Source: [Clostridium] polysaccharolyticum (GTDB taxonomy: Bacteria; Bacillota; Clostridia; Lachnospirales; Lachnospiraceae). Taken from it: 64,000 nt of DNA. A program made the translations under genes and the position numbers. Position 1 is the first letter of the stretch; every line of letters begins with the position of its first letter. Where the stretch lies: the NCBI RefSeq assembly GCF_900111595.1, contig NZ_FOHN01000013.1:20147-84146 (forward strand), written 5' to 3'. Of the stretch, positions 26,773 through 36,143 are shown piece after piece. The notes under the pieces were generated by a model. That model saw only the letters and a program-made list of their open reading frames with translations, did no database searches and was not told the DNA's origin.

Positions 26773-29019
26773 ATGCAGGAGGTTCTAAGAAATTGGATCA
26801 ATGAGGTGCAATATAAAGAGTTAATTGAAGGAGTAAACAATTGTCCGCATAAGCTTTTAGGAATGCACCAGATAGAAGGAGGCAAAGGAATTATTGTGTA
26901 TCGTCCACAGGCATGGTCTGTGGAGGTGATACATGAAGAGTCAGGTTTTCGCGAAGAACTTCAGAGAATTGATGATAATGGAGTATTTGGAAGGTATTTT
27001 GATAAGTTAGAGTTTGATACCTATACATTAGCAGTTCGCTATGGAGAAGATGATGTTGTATATACAAATGATCCATATAATTTTGAACCAGTAATTGGAG
27101 AAATGGATCGATACTTATTTGGAGAAGGCAATCATTATGAAATCTATAAGAAATTAGGAGCACACCCAATGATTATAGATGGAGTTTCTGGCACATATTT
27201 TGCAGTGTGGGCTCCAAATGCAAGAGCGGTAAGTGTAGTAGGGAATTTTAATATGTGGGACAGCCGTCTTCATCCAATGCGTATCCTTGGAGTGTCAGGA
27301 ATTTATGAATTATTTATTCCAGGAGTGGGAGAAGATGCTGTTTATAAATATTTTATACGGACAAGAGATGGAAAAGAACTGTTTAAGAGTGATCCATATG
27401 GAAACTATGCAGAAGTAAGACCAGATAATGCTTCTAAAGTGACTGATTTGGAAAACTATAACTGGCGGGATAAGCAATGGGAGGAAAGAAAGGCAAAATT
27501 AAAACGCAGGGACAGAATGGATTCGCCTATAACCATTTATGAAGTGCATCCTGGTTCTTGGAAGAAACATCAAGATGGCACAGAAGACGGTTTTTATACA
27601 TATAGGGAGTTAGCAGAGGAACTAGGTGATTATTTATTAGAAATGAAATATACCCATGTAGAACTTATGGGAATTGCAGAACATCCATTTGACGGTTCAT
27701 GGGGATATCAGGTAGTTGGGTATTATGCGCCAACTTCAAGATATGGGACACCACAAGATTTTATGTATTTTGTGGACTATATGCATCAGAGAGGAATAGG
27801 AGTAATTCTTGACTGGGTACCAGCACATTTTCCCAAAGATGCACATGGGTTAGGGAGATTTGATGGAGAGCCATTATATGAACATCCAGATAAAAGAAGA
27901 GGAGAACATCCACACTGGGGAACCTACATTTTTAATTATGGAAAGAAAGAAGTGGAAAACTTTTTAATTGGAAATGCAATTTTCTGGATTAAGGAATTTC
28001 ATATAGATGGACTTCGGGTAGATGCAGTTGCATCTATGCTTTACTTAGATTATGGAAAAAGTGATGGTGAGTGGCTTCCAAATGAAAAGGGTGGAAATGA
28101 AAATACGGAAGCGATTCAATTTATGCAGCACTTAAATCGTGTAATAGAAGAAAGACATCCAAGTGCTCTTATAATAGCAGAAGAATCTACTGCATGGGCA
28201 GGAGTTACTGCACCAGTTGGAATGGATGGGTTAGGTTTTCTATTTAAATGGAACATGGGCTGGATGAATGATTTTTTAGAATATATGAAATTAGATCCTT
28301 ACTTTAGAAAATTTAATCAGAATATGCTGACGTTTAGCTTTGCATATGCAGGAAGTGAAAACTTTATTGAGGTATTGTCTCATGATGAGGTAGTGCATGG
28401 AAAAGGTTCCATGATTAATAAAATGCCAGGAACCATAGAAGAAAAGTTTGCTAATCTTCGAGCTGCTTATGGTCTTATGTATGCACATCCTGGAAAGAAA
28501 CTTTTATTTATGGGACAGGAAATTGCCCAGTCAAGGGAATGGAGTGAAAAACGGGAACTGGACTGGTTTGAATTACAAAATGAAAAAAACAGGAAACTGC
28601 AGGCTTATGTGAAAAAATTAAATGAAGTCTATCAGATGTATCCGGCTTTTTATAGTAATGATTATCATGAAAATGGATTTGAATGGGTAGACGGCTCTGA
28701 CTGTGAAAATAGTGTAATTTCCTTTATCCGAAAAGGGAAAAATACACAAGATCAGATTCTTGTGGTATGTAGTTTTACACCAATTATTCGGGAAAAGTAT
28801 CTAGTAGGGGTACCAGCATTAACAAGTTATAAAGAAATTATAAATTCAGATGCCATTGAGTTTGGTGGATGCGGTAAAATAAATAGAAATCCGATAAAGT
28901 CCAAAAAAATACCTTGTCAGGGCAAGCCGTTTTCCATTGAATTGACATTGCCGCCACTGTCGGTTATGATGTTTAAGTTTAGTACACGTAAGAAAAAGAA
29001 ACGGGATCAAAAAAAGTAG
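26773..29019 (+). CDS. glgB: 1,4-alpha-glucan branching enzyme
   Basis: 748-residue enzyme that makes alpha-1,6 branches in glycogen. It has an N-terminal CBM48-type N1/N2 region (two related beta domains, the second at WAPNARAVSVVGNFNMWD), a GH13 barrel with nucleophile Asp in DGLRVDAVAS, acid/base Glu in IIAEEST, and LSHDEVVHGKGS, and a beta C-domain. The length fits the GlgB type with the N1 domain. It is co-transcribed with the NUDIX-GH13 gene. No glgC, glgA or glgP is in the window. Confidence 0.96.
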   Translation: MQEVLRNWINEVQYKELIEGVNNCPHKLLGMHQIEGGKGIIVYRPQAWSVEVIHEESGFREELQRIDDNGVFGRYFDKLEFDTYTLAVRYGEDDVVYTNDPYNFEPVIGEMDRYLFGEGNHYEIYKKLGAHPMIIDGVSGTYFAVWAPNARAVSVVGNFNMWDSRLHPMRILGVSGIYELFIPGVGEDAVYKYFIRTRDGKELFKSDPYGNYAEVRPDNASKVTDLENYNWRDKQWEERKAKLKRRDRMDSPITIYEVHPGSWKKHQDGTEDGFYTYRELAEELGDYLLEMKYTHVELMGIAEHPFDGSWGYQVVGYYAPTSRYGTPQDFMYFVDYMHQRGIGVILDWVPAHFPKDAHGLGRFDGEPLYEHPDKRRGEHPHWGTYIFNYGKKEVENFLIGNAIFWIKEFHIDGLRVDAVASMLYLDYGKSDGEWLPNEKGGNENTEAIQFMQHLNRVIEERHPSALIIAEESTAWAGVTAPVGMDGLGFLFKWNMGWMNDFLEYMKLDPYFRKFNQNMLTFSFAYAGSENFIEVLSHDEVVHGKGSMINKMPGTIEEKFANLRAAYGLMYAHPGKKLLFMGQEIAQSREWSEKRELDWFELQNEKNRKLQAYVKKLNEVYQMYPAFYSNDYHENGFEWVDGSDCENSVISFIRKGKNTQDQILVVCSFTPIIREKYLVGVPALTSYKEIINSDAIEFGGCGKINRNPIKSKKIPCQGKPFSIELTLPPLSVMMFKFSTRKKKKRDQKK

Positions 29020-29087
29020 TATACATTTATAAATTAATTTAGATAACAAAATAATTCACAAAAATAAGTTCATTTTTTCATAATATA

Positions 29088-29116
29088 TTGACATAATGTA
29101 CAAAAAGTAGTATACT
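29088..29116 (+). promoter_or_regulatory. consensus promoter upstream of a leader RNA
   Basis: TTGACA, a 17-base spacer and TATACT. Transcription should begin near 29123, about 155 bases before the next gene, with a terminator-like hairpin in between. Confidence 0.82.
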
Positions 29117-29184
29117 ATAATTGCTCGAGTTAAAGTATTTTGTTCGTTTTAATGGGGATTGAGAGAGCAAAAACTTTCGGAAAA

Positions 29185-29246
29185 GAATGATTCTATTTCG
29201 TACACTACTTGTAGAGTGTAGTATGGAGTCATTCTTTTTTTGCGTG
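29185..29246 (+). terminator. terminator-like hairpin in a leader (attenuator or small RNA end)
   Basis: GAATGATTCT pairs with GGAGTCATTC (two G-U pairs), with an inner ACACT/AGTGT stem, followed by TTTTTTT. It lies downstream of the promoter and upstream of the acetyltransferase gene, so it either ends a small RNA of about 120 bases or controls read-through. A 12-codon frame, from the ATG at 29152 to the TGA at 29188-29190, lies just before and into it. Confidence 0.7.
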
Positions 29247-29278
29247 ATAGAAGGTTATGAAAAATGGAGGTAAGAAAT

Positions 29279-30076
29279 ATGATCCGTTTAAAAAAAGAAC
29301 AGTTAGATAGAATAAAGGAGTATGAATCAGTCCTTCATGATTCCACTTGTTTTACTGTAATACAGGGATTAGGAGGAGGGGCATTTGTGGATTCCGTAGA
29401 GAAACCAGAGAGTCTGGTTATGGTATATGGAGATTTTAGTTTCTATTTTGGAGAACTGCCAGATGGAGAGATAGAAAAACAGCTTAATAATATGTTTTCA
29501 GAATGTGATAAAACATGGAGCATAATGGTTCCTGAATCACCAAAATGGCTAAACTTTTTTAAGGAGAGTGGGACATTTTATGAGTCTTGTCGTTACCGAT
29601 TGAAGAAACGGACAGAGCCATTTGACAGGAGACGGTTACAGGAATATGTAAGAGGACTGAGTAAGGACTATGAACTGACAGCGATTGATGAAAAATGGTT
29701 TGAAGAGCTGAAAAAGGACCCTTGGGGAAAAGATCTTTGTACAGATGGACTGACAGGAAAAGAGTTTGCAGAACATGCATTAGGTTTTCTGGTGCTGAGG
29801 GATGGCAAGCCAGTAGCAGGAATATCAAGTTATGCCTTTTATGACAAGGGGCTTGAGATAGAAATTGACACAAAAAAAGCATACAGAAAAAAAGGCTTAG
29901 CCACTGTATTAGGAGCAAAGTTTATCTTAGAATGTACGGAACGTGGACTGTATCCAAACTGGGATGCCGCAAATCTGATTTCTGTAAAACTGGCAGAAAA
30001 GCTAGGGTATGAGTTTGACAGGGAGTATCCAGTGTATTCTAATAGAAAACTATATCAAATGAAACTAGGAGAATAA
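29279..30076 (+). CDS. GNAT-family acetyltransferase (GNAT_acetyltran type)
   Basis: 265-residue protein. The C-terminal half has a GNAT fold with an acetyl-CoA loop in DTKKAYRKKGLATVLGAKFI and the ending VKLAEKLGYEFDREYPVYS. The N-terminal half is a variable sensor-like part. It matches a Firmicutes family of unknown substrate. GGAGG lies 8 bases before the ATG at 29279. It is preceded by a leader with an intrinsic hairpin, so expression may be conditional, and followed by dtd after 3 bases. Confidence 0.85.
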   Translation: MIRLKKEQLDRIKEYESVLHDSTCFTVIQGLGGGAFVDSVEKPESLVMVYGDFSFYFGELPDGEIEKQLNNMFSECDKTWSIMVPESPKWLNFFKESGTFYESCRYRLKKRTEPFDRRRLQEYVRGLSKDYELTAIDEKWFEELKKDPWGKDLCTDGLTGKEFAEHALGFLVLRDGKPVAGISSYAFYDKGLEIEIDTKKAYRKKGLATVLGAKFILECTERGLYPNWDAANLISVKLAEKLGYEFDREYPVYSNRKLYQMKLGE

Positions 30077-30079
30077 TAG

Positions 30080-30532
30080 ATGAGAGTTTTTTTACAACGA
30101 GTGACAGAAGCAAAAGTTGAAGTAGAAGGCAAAGTAATTGGACAGATTGGAAAGGGATACTTGATTTTCCTTGGTGTGGCAGAAGGAGATACAAAAGAAT
30201 TGGCAGATAAGCTATTGGATAAGATGAAGAAACTTCGTATTTTTCCTGATGAAAATGGAAAGTCTAATCTTAGTATAAAGGATGTAGAAGGTGAAGTGCT
30301 GGTAATTTCTCAGTTTACCCTATATGCAGACTGCAAAAAAGGGAATCGCCCAAGTTTTATTAACGCAGCCAAGCCAGATGTAGCCAATGAACTTTATGAA
30401 TATTTTTTAGATTTGGTTAAAAAAGAATTTGGAAAGGTGGAATCTGGTGAGTTTGGAGCAGACATGAAAGTATCTCTGTTAAATGACGGGCCATTTACTA
30501 TTTTGCTTGATAGTGCTGAAATTTGCCATTAA
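30080..30532 (+). CDS. dtd: D-aminoacyl-tRNA deacylase
   Basis: 150-residue cytosolic editing enzyme that removes D-amino acids and glycine from mischarged tRNA. The hallmark motif SQFTLYAD is near residue 78 and the second active-site region [19 protein letters not shown] near residue 122, with its GP motif in NDGPFT. Full length. It follows the acetyltransferase by 3 bases and shares its transcript. Confidence 0.96.
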   Translation: MRVFLQRVTEAKVEVEGKVIGQIGKGYLIFLGVAEGDTKELADKLLDKMKKLRIFPDENGKSNLSIKDVEGEVLVISQFTLYADCKKGNRPSFINAAKPDVANELYEYFLDLVKKEFGKVESGEFGADMKVSLLNDGPFTILLDSAEICH

Positions 30533-30544
30533 TTTCAGTTAAGT

Positions 30545-30591
30545 TTTCCTCTTAAACAGTCGAAATACACAGTAAGTAATCAAAGAGGAAA
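30545..30591 (+). promoter_or_regulatory. stem that masks the ribosome site of the FliK-like gene
   Basis: TTTCCTCTT (30545-30553) is complementary to AAGAGGAAA (30583-30591), which contains the likely ribosome site of the next gene. The 29-base loop is unremarkable. Folding would hide the site, so translation may be controlled. Structure inferred from complementarity only. Confidence 0.45.
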
Positions 30592-30602
30592 GTGTGAAGT
30601 TT

Positions 30603-33578
30603 ATGAATATTAATCAAGTGGGTTTATTAAACCAGAGTTCGGAAAAATCAAATAAAGTTTCCAACAGACCAAGTGATGTGCTTGAAACCAAAAAAAGCTC
30701 ACACATAACAGTGGGACAAAGCAGTATTCAGAATGCTCTTGCTAGCTCATGCAACACTTATGGAAAAACTTCTTTGGCAGAGGGAAAGGCATCTGGCAAG
30801 CAGGAAGTAAAAAATAAGGAAGCGATAGAGTGTTTTGAAGACATTAAGAATAGAATGACACAAGAAGATGCTAACGATATAGAAGAGGAAGGCATGTCTT
30901 TAGAGAAATATAACATGGAACGTTTAGACAGAACCTTAACCCGTATGAAAAAGCAGAAACAGTTAAAGAGAGAAGCAATTGAAAGCAGCGTAGAAAAGCG
31001 TGAGCAGCAGGCTGAGGATCTGGAGAGAGCAGCAATCCATTCAGCAATCCATGGTACAGGAAGCAGCCAGGTAGCAGAGGCTCTTGAAAATGCGAATCTT
31101 CCAGTCACAGAAGAAAATATTTTAAAAATCTCACAGGCAGTTGAGATGGCAGGAGCAATACGAGAGCTTTCCGATAAGGCTATGTCTTATATGGTATCCA
31201 ATCAGTTAGAGCCTACGATCTTTAACTGTTATCAGGCAGAGTATGCTGGTGGAAAGACAGGCATGGGATCAGGAAACCAGAATATTCAAGCATATGAAGC
31301 AATTAATGTAGCTTATGATGTTTCTGAAAACAGTGTATCCTCATTAAATATGGAGGGCTGGAAAGCCATTGAAGGACAGGTAGCACAGGTTATTGAAGCA
31401 GCAGGATATGAAGCTGATGAAGATATGATGGAAAACGGCAGGTGGCTGTTTGCAAATGACTTGCCTATTACAGAGGAAACCATAGAAGGTTTATTAGAAC
31501 TTCAAGAGATAAAAAAAGAAGTGGATGTAGATAATATTGCAGAAGAAATTGTCAAACAGTATGAAACTGGAGTAGAGCCAGAACATGCCAGTTTAAAATC
31601 ATATGGGTCAGCTAAGACTAAGGCTGATTTAGCTGTTTTTTTAAAAGATTTAGAAAAACAGCTGACTGACAAGGATTTCGTAATTAAGGATGTTACATTC
31701 CACAGAGAGTTAGAAGAAATCCGTTTGAAGATGACAATGGAAGTTAGCCAGCAGTTAAAAGAAATGGGAGTCCAGATAGATATGGAACATATTTCGGATA
31801 TTATTGAAGGGCTAAAAGAAATTGAAAATTCTTACTATCAGGGATTATTAACAGATGCAGGGATAGATGCAACCCCTGAACAGACAGAACTGTTAAAGCA
31901 GACAACAGAAAAAGTCAATGCCCTGGCTGCTATGCCAGATATACTTCTAGGAAAGACATTTGCAACTCGAAGAGAAGAAACCTTAGATTCATTAGTCGAG
32001 TCAGGAAATCAGTTAAAGAATCAGCTTGAAAAGGCTGGAGAAGCATATGATACCATGGGAACCGAAGTACGCAAGGACTTAGGGGATTCTATAAAAAAAG
32101 CGTTTCAGAATATTTCAGATATCTTAGAAGACATGGGACTTGAGCCAACAGAGGCAAATGTAAAAGCAGTAAAGATATTAGGCTATAACAATATTGCAAT
32201 TACAGAGCAGTCCATTCATGAAATGAAGTTCTACGATAAGCAGGTAAGAGCTTTAATGGATGGGTTAAAGCCTGCGGTTACAATGGAAATGATCCAGTCA
32301 GGAGTAAATCCATTAGAGAAACCAATTGAAGAGATAAACAAGATCATTGAAGACATTCAGAAATCAATCGGAGTATCAGAAGATGATAAATACAGTGAGT
32401 TTTTATGGAAATTAGATAAATCAGACTCTATTACACCAGAAGAACGTAAAGCTTATATTGGAATGTACCGAATGCTTAACCAGATTGAAAAATCAGATGG
32501 AGCTGCAATTGGATCTGTAATAAAGGCTGGAAAAGAACTTACCTTAGATAATCTTATGACAGCTGTAAAAACAAAGAAAGCTGGTAATTTGGATATAACT
32601 TTAGATGAATCCTTTGGAACTTTAGAAGCGTTAGAACAAAAAGGGGAAACAATAGAGGAGCAGATTCGCTATTACAGAAGCCTTAGCGGAGATATTTTGG
32701 ATAAGGTAAATCCAGAACAGTTAAAGGACGGAAGCATTTCCTTAGAAAAGCTTAGTGAGACAGTGAATAAGGATGCCAATAGCAAAAATTTATCTTATCA
32801 GAAAGAAAAATTAGATAAATTATTTTCAGAAATGGAAAATCCAGAAGCTTGTGTAGAACTGCTGGAAAACAGTCATCAGGAAGTTACTTTCGAAATGATT
32901 AGAGCAGCGGAACAGGTCTTAAATAATGAAAACTGGAATCCTGTCTTTAAAAAAATAAGTGATGTAGAGAAAGAGGAATTTGCCAAGGATGCAGAGGAAC
33001 TTGTAAATGTTATGGATTCAGATTCTTTTGATAAAGCATTTGAACGATTTACACAGAAGGTTCAGGAGCAGGTACAGAAAGAAAAACAAAAAGATACCAA
33101 TACTTATGTAGATGTGTCACTTTTGAAATTAGTAGGAAGCAGTTTGCAATTAACAGGTTCTCTTGCAAAACAGGAAAGATATAATATTCCGATGGTAATT
33201 GGAGAACAGGTATCTAATGTAAATGTTACAATTCAACATAAAGATGTGACAGGAGGAAAAGTTCAGGTCTCCTATGGATCATCTACGCTTGGAAAAGTTC
33301 AGGCAAAATGGACAGTTAGAGATGGTGAAATAAAAGGATTTATAACAGCTGACAGCCAGCCTGGATTAGAATTGATGAGATCCGAGAAAGATGCTATGAC
33401 AAAAGGATTTGAAGCATTAGGATTCCAAGTCAGACAAGTAGACTACAGTATGTCTTCTAACCAGAAGTTTGCAGATTTGCAAGATGAAGTTAAGGAGAAA
33501 GTAAGTACAAAGCAGCTGTTACAGATAGCAAAAGTCTTTATTGGAACATTATCAATGGTTGAAAGAAGGGAAGGTTGA
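30603..33578 (+). CDS. large FliK-like flagellar-associated protein (DUF6240-like)
   Basis: 991-residue, helix-rich, acidic protein without signal peptide. At least three degenerate repeats share the pattern N-x-L/I-x-I/V-T-E-E/Q-x-I (LPVTEENI, LPITEETI, IAITEQSI). The last 150 residues resemble the FliK hook-length-control C-domain: VNVTIQHKDVTGGKVQVSYG, followed by a helical pair ending FEALGFQVRQVDYSM. It lies 4 bases upstream of flagellin. A role in hook or filament length control is a reasonable inference; I am not certain of the family name. The ATG at 30603 is preferred over a GTG at 30594 because of ribosome-site spacing. Confidence 0.65.
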   Translation: MNINQVGLLNQSSEKSNKVSNRPSDVLETKKSSHITVGQSSIQNALASSCNTYGKTSLAEGKASGKQEVKNKEAIECFEDIKNRMTQEDANDIEEEGMSLEKYNMERLDRTLTRMKKQKQLKREAIESSVEKREQQAEDLERAAIHSAIHGTGSSQVAEALENANLPVTEENILKISQAVEMAGAIRELSDKAMSYMVSNQLEPTIFNCYQAEYAGGKTGMGSGNQNIQAYEAINVAYDVSENSVSSLNMEGWKAIEGQVAQVIEAAGYEADEDMMENGRWLFANDLPITEETIEGLLELQEIKKEVDVDNIAEEIVKQYETGVEPEHASLKSYGSAKTKADLAVFLKDLEKQLTDKDFVIKDVTFHRELEEIRLKMTMEVSQQLKEMGVQIDMEHISDIIEGLKEIENSYYQGLLTDAGIDATPEQTELLKQTTEKVNALAAMPDILLGKTFATRREETLDSLVESGNQLKNQLEKAGEAYDTMGTEVRKDLGDSIKKAFQNISDILEDMGLEPTEANVKAVKILGYNNIAITEQSIHEMKFYDKQVRALMDGLKPAVTMEMIQSGVNPLEKPIEEINKIIEDIQKSIGVSEDDKYSEFLWKLDKSDSITPEERKAYIGMYRMLNQIEKSDGAAIGSVIKAGKELTLDNLMTAVKTKKAGNLDITLDESFGTLEALEQKGETIEEQIRYYRSLSGDILDKVNPEQLKDGSISLEKLSETVNKDANSKNLSYQKEKLDKLFSEMENPEACVELLENSHQEVTFEMIRAAEQVLNNENWNPVFKKISDVEKEEFAKDAEELVNVMDSDSFDKAFERFTQKVQEQVQKEKQKDTNTYVDVSLLKLVGSSLQLTGSLAKQERYNIPMVIGEQVSNVNVTIQHKDVTGGKVQVSYGSSTLGKVQAKWTVRDGEIKGFITADSQPGLELMRSEKDAMTKGFEALGFQVRQVDYSMSSNQKFADLQDEVKEKVSTKQLLQIAKVFIGTLSMVERREG

Positions 33579-33582
33579 TTAT

Positions 33583-35046
33583 ATGTTTATTAATCATAAT
33601 ATGCCGGCTTTAAGAACCAATAGCCAGTTAAAAACCAATACAGGAAGAATGAATAAAAGCCTTGAGAAATTATCCTCAGGATACAAAATCAATCGTGCAG
33701 CAGATGATTCTGCTGGAATGGCAATTGCAAGAAAAATGAAGACCCAAATAGCGGGACTTAATCAGGCATCAAGAAATGCATCCGATGGTATTTCTGTTAT
33801 TCAGACAGCAGAAGGTGCGTTGACGGAAGTTCACAATATGTTGCAGAGAATGAGGGAATTGTCTGTTCAGGCTGCAAATGGAACATTAACAGAAGATGAC
33901 AGACATGCGATTCAAGATGAAATTAACCAGTTAAAACAGGAAGTAGATAGAATTTCTACAGATACAGAATTTAATACAAAGGCATTATTAGATGGAAGTT
34001 TAGATAGAAAATCCCATTCGTCTAATCCACTCATTCAGGTATTTTCTGCAAATGAAACAGTAGGAAGTGGTTCCTATAAAGTAAAACTTGCAGCTGTTCC
34101 AGAACAGGCCAGATATGAAGGAGGGGCATCTTCTGCATTTGGAGGAACAGATGGAAGAGTTTCTGCTGGAGAAGAGGGAGTTATCACAATTAACAACGAA
34201 TCCGTTACGATCTATGAAGGGGAAACTCGTGCAGAAGTAATTGAAAAAGTGAGGGACTTGTGTTCTCGTGTAGATGTAGCTATGGAAACAAAGGTAAAGG
34301 ATGCTGATTTGACAGCAGTTGGAACAGCATATCGTTTTGTAAGCTTAGAGTACGGTTCTGAACAAAAGCTGGAAATCAATATTTCCAATAGTGCTTTGGC
34401 AACGGCTCTTGGCATGGATAATGATGTTGAAGAAAAAGGAAAAGATCCTGTTTTACAAAAAGTGGATGGATTTAAAAATACTGCAACAATTACATATACA
34501 AATCATAATGCAATAATAACAGATTATAATGGATTTGAAATGAAAATTGATTTAGAGCCAGCTGCAAAACAGTTAAAAGCAATTAAGGATGGAAATACAG
34601 CACTTACAGATCCAACAAATCAAGAAGCAGTTATTAGTGTTTTTGATGCGGGGCCAATGGTGCTGCAGATTGGTGCGAATGAACATCAGACAGTTGGTGT
34701 TACCATACCAGAAATGTCAACAAAGGCATTAGGTGTAGAAAATATAAATGTTTTATCGGAGGCTGGGGCACAGCATGCAATTACTAAGGTAGATGATGCT
34801 GTAAACCTTGTTTCTGAAGTGCGTGCAAAATTAGGTGCGTATCAGAATCGCTTAGAAAGTTCCATTGCAAATGTAGATATAGCTTCTCTTAACTTAGATG
34901 AGGCACTTTCCAGAATTGAGGATGTAGATATGGCAGAAGAGATGACGAAGTATACGCAGTTACAGGTATTAGTACAGGCCTCTACTTCTATGTTAGCACA
35001 AGCCAACGAACAGCCTCAGACAGTACTGTCCTTATTACAAAGTTAA
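33583..35046 (+). CDS. flagellin
   Basis: 487-residue filament subunit, exported by the flagellar type III system and so without signal peptide. The D0/D1 N-terminal domain (about residues 1-140) begins MFINHNMPALRT and contains LSSGYKINRAADDSAGMAI. A variable central domain covers about 145-395. The C-terminal D1/D0 part has LGAYQNRLESSIANV and ends SMLAQANEQPQTVLSLLQ. AAGGGAAGG precedes the ATG at 33583. It is followed by fliS after 39 bases. Confidence 0.97.
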   Translation: MFINHNMPALRTNSQLKTNTGRMNKSLEKLSSGYKINRAADDSAGMAIARKMKTQIAGLNQASRNASDGISVIQTAEGALTEVHNMLQRMRELSVQAANGTLTEDDRHAIQDEINQLKQEVDRISTDTEFNTKALLDGSLDRKSHSSNPLIQVFSANETVGSGSYKVKLAAVPEQARYEGGASSAFGGTDGRVSAGEEGVITINNESVTIYEGETRAEVIEKVRDLCSRVDVAMETKVKDADLTAVGTAYRFVSLEYGSEQKLEINISNSALATALGMDNDVEEKGKDPVLQKVDGFKNTATITYTNHNAIITDYNGFEMKIDLEPAAKQLKAIKDGNTALTDPTNQEAVISVFDAGPMVLQIGANEHQTVGVTIPEMSTKALGVENINVLSEAGAQHAITKVDDAVNLVSEVRAKLGAYQNRLESSIANVDIASLNLDEALSRIEDVDMAEEMTKYTQLQVLVQASTSMLAQANEQPQTVLSLLQS

Positions 35047-35085
35047 TGTTGAAGTAAAAAAAGTAGGGTATAAGGTAGTGAAGAT

Positions 35086-35559
35086 ATGGAGAAAGATAGT
35101 ATACAGGCATATAGTAAGCGGATTACACAGGCAAATAGAACCGAACTTGTGGTCATAACTTATGAAATCATTATTGAACATGTTGAAAATGCAAAAAAAT
35201 ATTATGAAAACAGAAAAGAATTTGTGAATAGTTTAGAAAAAGCACAGTCTTTTTTAAAAGAGCTTATGGTAAGTCTTGATTTTAACTATGAGATTTCCAG
35301 TAATTTATTATCGTTATACATTTTTATTAATAAACAGTTAATAGAAGCAAAGCAGAAAAATACTTGTGAAATGCTTTCGAGAATTCAGGGTATGCTAGAA
35401 AGTCTTTTATCAAGTTTTAAACAGGTAAGCGAACAGGATAAGTCAGCACCGCTAATGCAAAATACACAAAAAGTTTATGCGGGACTTACGTACGGAAAAG
35501 AAGATATTAATGAGATGTCAGTTATGGCAGATAGTAAAAATAGAGGTTTTCGTGCTTAA
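35086..35559 (+). CDS. fliS: flagellar export chaperone FliS-like
   Basis: 157-residue helical protein that should bind the C-terminus of unfolded flagellin before export. The FliS pattern is visible: YSKRITQANRTELVVITYEIIIEHVENAKKYY-type first helices, then NYEISSNLLSLYIFINKQLIEA. It is longer than usual FliS (about 130) by a C-terminal tail. It directly follows flagellin and is ended by a strong terminator. Confidence 0.85.
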   Translation: MEKDSIQAYSKRITQANRTELVVITYEIIIEHVENAKKYYENRKEFVNSLEKAQSFLKELMVSLDFNYEISSNLLSLYIFINKQLIEAKQKNTCEMLSRIQGMLESLLSSFKQVSEQDKSAPLMQNTQKVYAGLTYGKEDINEMSVMADSKNRGFRA

Positions 35560-35567
35560 AGGAATAA

Positions 35568-35606
35568 AAAACGGATTGTATCATGTGGTATAGTCCGTTT
35601 TTTATT
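35568..35606 (+). terminator. terminator of the flagellin operon
   Basis: AAAAAACGGA and TCCGTTTTTT stem with an inner GTAT/GTATA part, followed by ATTTT, directly after fliS. Confidence 0.85.
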
Positions 35607-35720
35607 TTGGCCACGAATTTCTATGTTCCTTTAAATTATATAGGAATACTTGAAAATAACGTTGCAAATCATGGAAGTAAAGCAAGGAAGAAATCAGGCA
35701 ATTATAAAGCAATAAAAAGA

Positions 35721-35751
35721 CCAGCATCAGCCATTATAAGGCTGATGCTGG
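35721..35751 (-). terminator. terminator containing the yaaL stop codon
   Basis: Perfect 12-bp stem CCAGCATCAGCC/GGCTGATGCTGG with a 7-base loop; on the minus strand it is followed by TCTTTTTATT. The yaaL stop codon lies in the loop and its last codons in one arm. Confidence 0.82.
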
Positions 35752-35973
35752 ATTGTTGCACTCTAATTGAGAATCTAATTCTTTTATTTGCTGAATTAAG
35801 TACTGATAGCGTTGCTGGACTGCGTTTACTTCATAGATAAAGCTGTCAATCAGTTCAGGGTCTACTGCGTTATCGAAGTTGGAATAAGCTGTCTCTAAAG
35901 CTAACTGAGTCCGTTGTATCTGATGGTGAAGCATTTCCCACTCTTTTGGGATTCGGTTCTTTCTTAATCTCAT
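35734..35973 (-). CDS. yaaL: YaaL/DUF2508 family protein
   Basis: 79-residue helical cytosolic protein. The family core DPELIDSFIYEVNAVQQRY is at about residues 38-56, followed by LIQQIKELD. Its function is unknown; in Bacillus the gene lies between recR and bofA. Here it is divergent from bofA, separated by 170 bases, and about 23 kb away from recR. Confidence 0.85.
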   Translation of the reverse strand: MRLRKNRIPKEWEMLHHQIQRTQLALETAYSNFDNAVDPELIDSFIYEVNAVQQRYQYLIQQIKELDSQLECNNPASAL

Positions 35974-36143
35974 TGTTCCCTTCTTTCTAGAACATAGTTC
36001 TCAAGACTTTTAAATTGGTACAAAATATTATATATATAGTATAGTCATGATTTGGTAAAAATATTCCATAATTTTTACAATTTAGAATATAATTGAAAGA
36101 ATTATCATATAGTTAAGAAAAAGATGTCCTAGGAGACTGGGTT

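Noticed and set aside
29117..29250. T-box or known riboswitch in the leader
   Set aside because: No TGGNACCGCG-type T-box sequence or recognisable aptamer core; only the hairpin and short frame are visible.
35583..35840. 85-codon frame downstream of fliS
   Set aside because: It runs through a terminator and across the yaaL gene on the other strand; no coding signature.
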